Assembly (NCBI GenBank): GCA_023129415.1 | Contig: JAGMCF010000059.1 | Span: 1-48,651, forward strand | Source: Candidatus Cloacimonadota bacterium | GTDB taxonomy: Bacteria > Cloacimonadota > Cloacimonadia > JGIOTU-2 | Reading direction: 5' to 3' | DNA: 48,651 nt | Shown here: one piece after another, positions 45,564 to 48,651 of the stretch | How positions within the stretch are numbered: the first letter of the stretch is position 1 | How the letters are laid out: each line of letters begins with the position of its first letter | The notes under the pieces: model-generated | What the model was told of the DNA's origin: nothing | Databases searched by the model: none | The model's input: only the letters and a program-made list of their open reading frames with translations | Translations under genes and position numbers: made by a program

Positions 45564-45859
45564 AAATTGTTTGGTCTCAACTTGCAGTAGATAGAGTTGG
45601 AGAAATTGCAAAATATATTGCATTTGATAATCCCAATATATCGAAGCGTTGGGTAAACAAAATTTTTGATAAAGTTAAAAGATTAGAACTTTTTCCTGAA
45701 AGTGGTAAAATTGTTCTAGAATTAAATCGTCCTGAAATTCGTGAGATTATTTTTGGTAATTATAGAATTATCTATAAATTAGAACAAAGTCAAGTTTCAA
45801 TTTTAACAGTTCGTCATGGAAAACAGATTTTGCCTATTGACGAGATTGATATTGAATAA
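45560..45859 (+). CDS. ParE/RelE-family toxin
   Basis: 99 residues. IVWSQLAVDRVGEIAKYIAF, then GKIVLELNRPEIREIIFGNY and RIIYKL, then VSILTVRHGKQILPI, are the family's helical hairpin, the basic strand and the closing strand. Shares ATGA with the antitoxin gene. Likely a gyrase poison or mRNA interferase; the sequence does not decide. The pair sits between alaS and a remnant of the alaS 3' end. Confidence 0.9.
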   Translation: MKIVWSQLAVDRVGEIAKYIAFDNPNISKRWVNKIFDKVKRLELFPESGKIVLELNRPEIREIIFGNYRIIYKLEQSQVSILTVRHGKQILPIDEIDIE

Positions 45860-45902
45860 TACTGTATAACATTGCTAACATTCAACTCTCCAAAGTAAGT
45901 CT

Positions 45903-46038
45903 TGGCAAAGGCGGTGGCAGACCAGTCTGGCTACGGCATGACTACGCCATGACGAGATATGGCAATGGCTGGCGGAAGGATGTTTCTAAAATTAATGAGG
46001 CGATTGCGAAAGTGCCTGAGATAATTGAAGAATTTTAG
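45903..46038 (+). pseudogene. decayed duplicate of the alaS 3' end
   Basis: GGCAAAGGCGGTGGCAGACC, then GATATGGCAATGGCTGGCGG, then GCGATTGCGAAAGTG and a terminal stop match alaS 45104-45209 in order (GKGGGRP, DMAMAGG, AIAKV). A short GC-rich insert (about 31 bases, GGCATGACTACGCCATGACG) and a one-base frame change interrupt it. Not translatable as one piece. No other alaS sequence is present upstream of it. Confidence 0.82.
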
Positions 46039-46049
46039 CCACAAAGCAT

Positions 46050-46071
46050 ACGCAATTGGGGACAATTGCGT
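46050..46071. repeat. hairpin upstream of the ORF6N gene
   Basis: ACGCAATTG-GGGA-CAATTGCGT, a nine-bp stem ending 17 bases before the ATG of the ORF6N gene, after a short GCCACAAAG repeat piece. Confidence 0.6.
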
Positions 46072-46088
46072 TACATATAAGGCAAATT

Positions 46089-46604
46089 ATGGAAGAACAA
46101 CATTTTATTATCCCAATTGAAATAATAGAGAAGAAAATATTATTTTTACAAGATAAGAAGGTAATACTGGATATGGACCTTGCTGAATTATATAGAGTAG
46201 AAACAAAACAACTGAAAAGAGCTGTTCGCAGAAACATAGATCGTTTTCCTAAAGATTTTATGTTTTTATTAACAAAAGATGAATTCGATAACTTGAGGAG
46301 TAATTTTGGCACCTCAAGTTGGGGTGGAACCCGTTATCTACCTATGGCATTTACTGAACAAGGTATTGCAATGCTTTCCAGTGTTTTAAAAAGCAACCGT
46401 GCTGTTAAAGTTAATATCCAAATAATGCGAACTTTCGTAAAATTACGAAAATTGATCTCATCTCATAAAGAGCTTCTAAACAAAATAGAAAAAATGGAGA
46501 AAAAATATGATTACCAGTTCAAGATTGTTTTTGAAGCAATAAGACAGATGATGACACCTCCGGAAAAAGTCAAACCAGAGATTGGCTTTAGGACAAATAA
46601 ATAG
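46089..46604 (+). CDS. ORF6N-domain DNA-binding protein
   Basis: 171 residues from ATG 46089, preceded by AAGG. ILFLQDKKVILDMDLAELYR, then VETKQLKRAVRRNIDRFPKD and FMFLLT, then YLPMAFTEQGIAMLSSVL, are the ORF6N signature found in phage- and mobile-element-encoded regulators, followed by a coiled-coil end (ELLNKIEKMEKKYDYQFKIV). A sign of former mobile DNA next to the alaS remnant. Chromosomal copies are widespread; role unknown. Confidence 0.88.
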   Translation: MEEQHFIIPIEIIEKKILFLQDKKVILDMDLAELYRVETKQLKRAVRRNIDRFPKDFMFLLTKDEFDNLRSNFGTSSWGGTRYLPMAFTEQGIAMLSSVLKSNRAVKVNIQIMRTFVKLRKLISSHKELLNKIEKMEKKYDYQFKIVFEAIRQMMTPPEKVKPEIGFRTNK

Positions 46605-46625
46605 TTAAAAAGTTGGGACAAATCA

Positions 46626-46799
46626 TTGACTAAATCGCAAATAATTACTAAACTATATAAAGATAAATTTATAGATGACCGAGTATTATGGAATTTATTG
46701 GGGTCAAGGTTTAAAAAACATGAATTAGAGTTAATCGATATGACTTTTAGAAAGTATAGAAAAAGAGAGAAAACAAATCATAAGAAATTATATAAGTGA
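46626..46799 (+). CDS. possible small gene or detached 3' extension
   Basis: An open frame in the same phase directly after the ORF6N stop codon, TTG 46626 to TGA 46799, about 57 codons. It reads as protein-like (LTKSQIITKLYKDKFIDDRV, LWNLLGSRFKKHELELIDMT), with a basic end. No ribosome binding site is visible. Family not recognised. It may be real, or the remains of a longer gene. Confidence 0.25.
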   Translation: MTKSQIITKLYKDKFIDDRVLWNLLGSRFKKHELELIDMTFRKYRKREKTNHKKLYK

Positions 46800-46849
46800 A
46801 AAATATGTGAAAGGAAATTAAAGTAGGTGATTTAAAATAATCTAGTATT

Positions 46850-46884
46850 TTGTTCGTGTAAGTTCGTGTTAGTTGGTGGCAAAA
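46850..46884. repeat. diverged CACGAA repeat 5' of accB
   Basis: The complement reads GCCACCAACTAACACGAAC then TTACACGAACAA, matching the 45-bp repeats before murJ and pdxA, with the same orientation relative to the gene that follows. Confidence 0.7.
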
Positions 46885-46902
46885 TAACTTACAGGAGGCT
46901 TG

Positions 46903-47427
46903 ATGATAGGTTCAAAAGATAAAAGCATTATTTCAGTTGCACATCTTCGTTCAATTTTTGAAGAGATGCAAAAATATGATATTACAAAATTAGTAATAAA
47001 CCGAAGTGGAGAGAGATATGAAGTCCAGCGAGGTAAAAACATAGAAGAGACAACAGTTCAAACTATAAGCAAGCAGGAAGCAGAGTCTTTTGCACAAGTT
47101 GAAAAAAGACCAGAAAAAAATGTAAAAGAACAAATAGAAATTAAAGAAGAAAGAAAGCCAGAAGAAAAGAAAATAGAAGATAAAAATATTGTTGATATAA
47201 AAACCCCAATTGTAGGTACCTTTTACAGAGCTTCCTCTCCAGATAGCGATCCTTTTGTAGATATTGGCTCAAGGATAAAAAAAGGTGACACCCTCTGTAT
47301 TGTTGAAGCAATGAAATCAATGAATGAGATTGAATCGGAAGTTAGTGGAATAATTAATGAAATATTAGCAGAGAATGGTAAGATGGTTGAATATGATCAA
47401 ATTTTGTTTAAAATCAAAGTGAGTTAG
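46903..47427 (+). CDS. accB: biotin carboxyl carrier protein of acetyl-CoA carboxylase
   Basis: 174 residues from ATG 46903, placed by CAGGAGG. An N-terminal segment ([20 protein letters not shown]), a Glu/Lys linker of about 45 residues and a C-terminal biotinyl domain with the EAMKSMNEI lysine site (biotin on that Lys). Carries CO2 from biotin carboxylase to the carboxyltransferase in fatty acid synthesis. accC follows, but 0.86 kb of repeats and inserted genes lie between them, which is unusual for this gene pair. Confidence 0.95.
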   Translation: MIGSKDKSIISVAHLRSIFEEMQKYDITKLVINRSGERYEVQRGKNIEETTVQTISKQEAESFAQVEKRPEKNVKEQIEIKEERKPEEKKIEDKNIVDIKTPIVGTFYRASSPDSDPFVDIGSRIKKGDTLCIVEAMKSMNEIESEVSGIINEILAENGKMVEYDQILFKIKVS

Positions 47428-47506
47428 TAAATTGGTAAATTGGTAAACTGGTAAATTGGTAAATTAGTAAATTAGTGAACTAGTGAACTAGTGAATTGGT
47501 AAATAA
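47427..47506 (+). repeat. ten tandem octamers of the GTAAATTG family
   Basis: In phase from 47427: GTAAATTG, GTAAATTG, GTAAACTG, GTAAATTG, GTAAATTA twice, GTGAACTA twice, GTGAATTG, then a decayed copy. It starts inside the accB stop codon. Confidence 0.9.
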
Positions 47507-47537
47507 TTAGTAAACCTTTAAATCAAGTGAGTTTTTT

Positions 47538-47702
47538 ATGTATGACATTAGAGAATTAGATATTTACAATATGGCTCTTAATTTTTCAAATGATATTTGG
47601 AAGATATGTAGTAAATGGGACTGGTTTCCTAAAAAAACAATAGGTTCTCAACTTGTTCAATCAGCTGATTCTATTTCTGCCAATATTGCCTGCCCAGTGT
47701 AA
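47538..47702 (+). pseudogene. N-terminal half of a split four-helix-bundle (23S intervening-sequence type) protein
   Basis: 54 codons: IRELDIYNMALNFSNDIWKI, then QLVQSADSISANIA, the first two helices of the S23/IVS four-helix-bundle family, cut exactly before the EG of the NIAEGxGR motif. Three codons and a TAA from the inserted element follow. No clear ribosome binding site. Confidence 0.85.
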
Positions 47703-47993
47703 TTTAATTATGAACTATTATGTTTATATGTTAAGAAGTAAAAGAGATGGCAAATATTATGTGGGTTTTTCTGAAAATCTGGAGGAAAGGCTTAAACTAC
47801 ATAGCAAAGGCAAAGTAGTATCAACTAAGTATAGGAGACCGTTAGAGTTGGTTTATTATGAGGTTAGTTTTAATAAGGAAGATGCCTTACATAGAGAAAG
47901 ATACTTAAAAACAACTTATGGTAGAAGATACATAAAAAATCGTACTAAGAACCAAACACAAGGAATAGAGATATGAATTATTACACTGGGCAA
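47691..47993 (+). mobile_element. 303-bp mini-element: GIY-YIG gene with 13-bp inverted ends
   Basis: TGCCCAGTGTAAT (47691-47703) and ATTACACTGGGCA (47980-47992) are perfect inverted repeats. Removing 47691-47993 restores GCC-GAA-GGA and an unbroken 122-residue four-helix-bundle frame. The element contains little except one nuclease gene. No target duplication is visible. Confidence 0.72.
47710..47976 (+). CDS. stand-alone GIY-YIG nuclease
   Basis: 88 residues from ATG 47710. NYYVYMLRSKRDGKYYVGFS is the GIY-YIG core (YVYML, YYVGF), with the Arg of NLEERLKLHSKG, then RRPLELVYYEVSFNKEDALH and a RERYLKTTYGRRYIKNRTKN tail. This is the short UPF0213-like group, which has no separate DNA-binding domain. 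The TGA overlaps the ATG of the following half gene (ATGA). Probably the active part of the inserted element; activity inferred. Confidence 0.88.
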   Translation: MNYYVYMLRSKRDGKYYVGFSENLEERLKLHSKGKVVSTKYRRPLELVYYEVSFNKEDALHRERYLKTTYGRRYIKNRTKNQTQGIEI

Positions 47994-48209
47994 GAAGGAT
48001 TTGGAAGGTACTCCTATAAAGAAAACTTAAAATTCTGCTATTATGCCAGAGGTTCTTCAGAAGAGACTAAAGATTGGATACGAAAAGCATATAACCGAAA
48101 TTTAATCAAAGAAAATGAAAAACAAAAAATTGAATCTTTTCTTAAGGAATTTCCAATTAAATTCAATACTTATATTAGAAAAATTAAAGAATATATTAAT
48201 AATGAGTAA
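47973..48209 (+). CDS. C-terminal half of the split four-helix-bundle protein
   Basis: 78 codons. The start ATG and six codons (MNYYTGQ) come from the right end of the inserted element, then EGFGRYSYKENLKFCYYARG, SSEETKDWIRKAYNRNLI and two more helices of the family follow in full. AGGA lies eight bases before the ATG, so this half can be translated on its own, coupled to the nuclease. Together with the N-half it could re-form the bundle, or be a relic. Confidence 0.7.
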   Translation: MNYYTGQEGFGRYSYKENLKFCYYARGSSEETKDWIRKAYNRNLIKENEKQKIESFLKEFPIKFNTYIRKIKEYINNE

Positions 48210-48274
48210 ATTGGTGAACTGGCAAACTGGAAACCAATTAACAAATTCACTAATTTACTAATTTACTAATTAAC
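48206..48274. repeat. octamer array, direct then inverted
   Basis: GTAAATTG, GTGAACTG, GCAAACTG in forward phase (48206-48229), then five inverted units (CAATTAAC, AAATTCAC, TAATTTAC twice, TAATTAAC; 48235-48274). It can fold on itself or pair with the array at 47427. Confidence 0.85.
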
Positions 48275-48284
48275 GGTTAAGATT

Positions 48285-48651
48285 ATGATAAAAAAGATTC
48301 TTATTGCAAATCGTGGAGAGATTGCGCTCAGAATTATCAGAGCTGCAAAAGAGCTCGGAATCAAAACTATAGCTGTATATTCCAAAGCAGATAAAGAAAG
48401 TCTTCATACAAAAATGGCAGATGAGAGAATATGCATCGGTGAAGCACCTGCAAAAAAGAGCTATCTTTTTTATCAGAACATTCTTGGTGCAGCAGAAGCA
48501 AGCGGTGCAGATGCTATCCATCCGGGATATGGATTTCTTGCTGAAAATGCTGATTTTGCTGATGCCTGTAAAGCACTTAACATTATATTTATTGGACCAA
48601 GTCCGAAATCAATGCGACTAATGGGCGACAAAGCAACTGCAAGAAAATTGA
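48285..48651 (+). CDS. accC: biotin carboxylase subunit of acetyl-CoA carboxylase (start only)
   Basis: Open at the window end; 122 codons seen. [20 protein letters not shown], then [20 protein letters not shown], then [20 protein letters not shown] and [20 protein letters not shown] are the conserved start of the ATP-grasp biotin carboxylase. It carboxylates the biotin on AccB. The octamer repeats end 11 bases before the ATG and no good ribosome binding site remains. Confidence 0.97.
   Translation, partial: MIKKILIANRGEIALRIIRAAKELGIKTIAVYSKADKESLHTKMADERICIGEAPAKKSYLFYQNILGAAEASGADAIHPGYGFLAENADFADACKALNIIFIGPSPKSMRLMGDKATARKL

Noticed and set aside
47427-47506. CRISPR-like tandem repeats
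   Set aside because: Units are 8 bp with no spacers; they are a simple octamer array.

Overview
The window is a low-GC (about 30%) chromosomal piece from a Gram-negative bacterium. A T9SS/FlgD-like C-terminal sorting domain, large Asp/Glu-rich surface lipoproteins, a SurA/PpiC foldase, MurJ and HtrA point to the FCB side of the tree. Candidatus Cloacimonadota is my best guess, from protein style only and at low confidence. UGA is used as a stop codon.

Layout. 1-4.4 kb: OsmC-like protein, purC, a lone receiver protein, an unknown small protein, uvrC. 4.4-10 kb: the most unusual locus. A methyltransferase/target-recognition/histidine-kinase-like fusion overlaps a gene for a receiver-like protein with a possible HEPN tail. 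Upstream of these are a 31-codon gene between two perfect palindromes, a candidate sigma-54 promoter, a tandem 22-bp repeat placed like an enhancer, and a CARF-AAA+-HTH activator of the RtcR type. 10.1-13.6 kb: a RelE-type toxin pair, murJ, htrA-like protease. 13.8-21.6 kb: a cell-surface block (barrel-like protein, repeat-rich lipoprotein, heparinase II/III-like secreted protein). 21.7-32 kb: rnhB, pdxA, tRNA-Phe, a PpiC-type foldase, guaA, a metallo-beta-lactamase-fold hydrolase, an AbiEii-type pair, a PHP phosphoesterase, a DNA methyltransferase. 32-42 kb: an HNH restriction gene broken by an in-frame TGA, a BaiN/HI0933 flavoprotein, PhoU-like protein, a nucleotidyltransferase pair, a DUF4143 ATPase, Na/Pi cotransporter, glyQ, a TPR lipoprotein. 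42-48.65 kb: tRNA-Glu, tRNA-Lys, alaS, a Phd/ParE pair followed by a decayed copy of the alaS 3' end, an ORF6N protein, accB, a split intervening-sequence protein gene, and the start of accC.

How the parts fit. Housekeeping genes (purines, aminoacyl-tRNA synthesis, fatty acid synthesis, repair, envelope) are interrupted by accessory modules: at least four two-gene toxin/nucleotidyltransferase pairs, a decayed R-M pair, and the kinase-methylase locus. Intergenic DNA is rich in small structured repeats: CACGAA/CACAAAGG/CACAGATAAA repeats directly 5' of several start codons, arrays of hairpins with TCT/AGA triloops, short inverted-repeat elements, and octamer arrays.

The two most novel-looking items are (1) the CARF/sigma-54-linked tiny peptide plus DNA-methylase-kinase/receiver operon, where the methylase has lost its NPPF motif and may act as a DNA sensor, and (2) a roughly 303-bp element made of almost nothing but a GIY-YIG nuclease gene with 13-bp inverted ends, inserted exactly at the NIA|EGFGR motif of a four-helix-bundle gene that lies between accB and accC.
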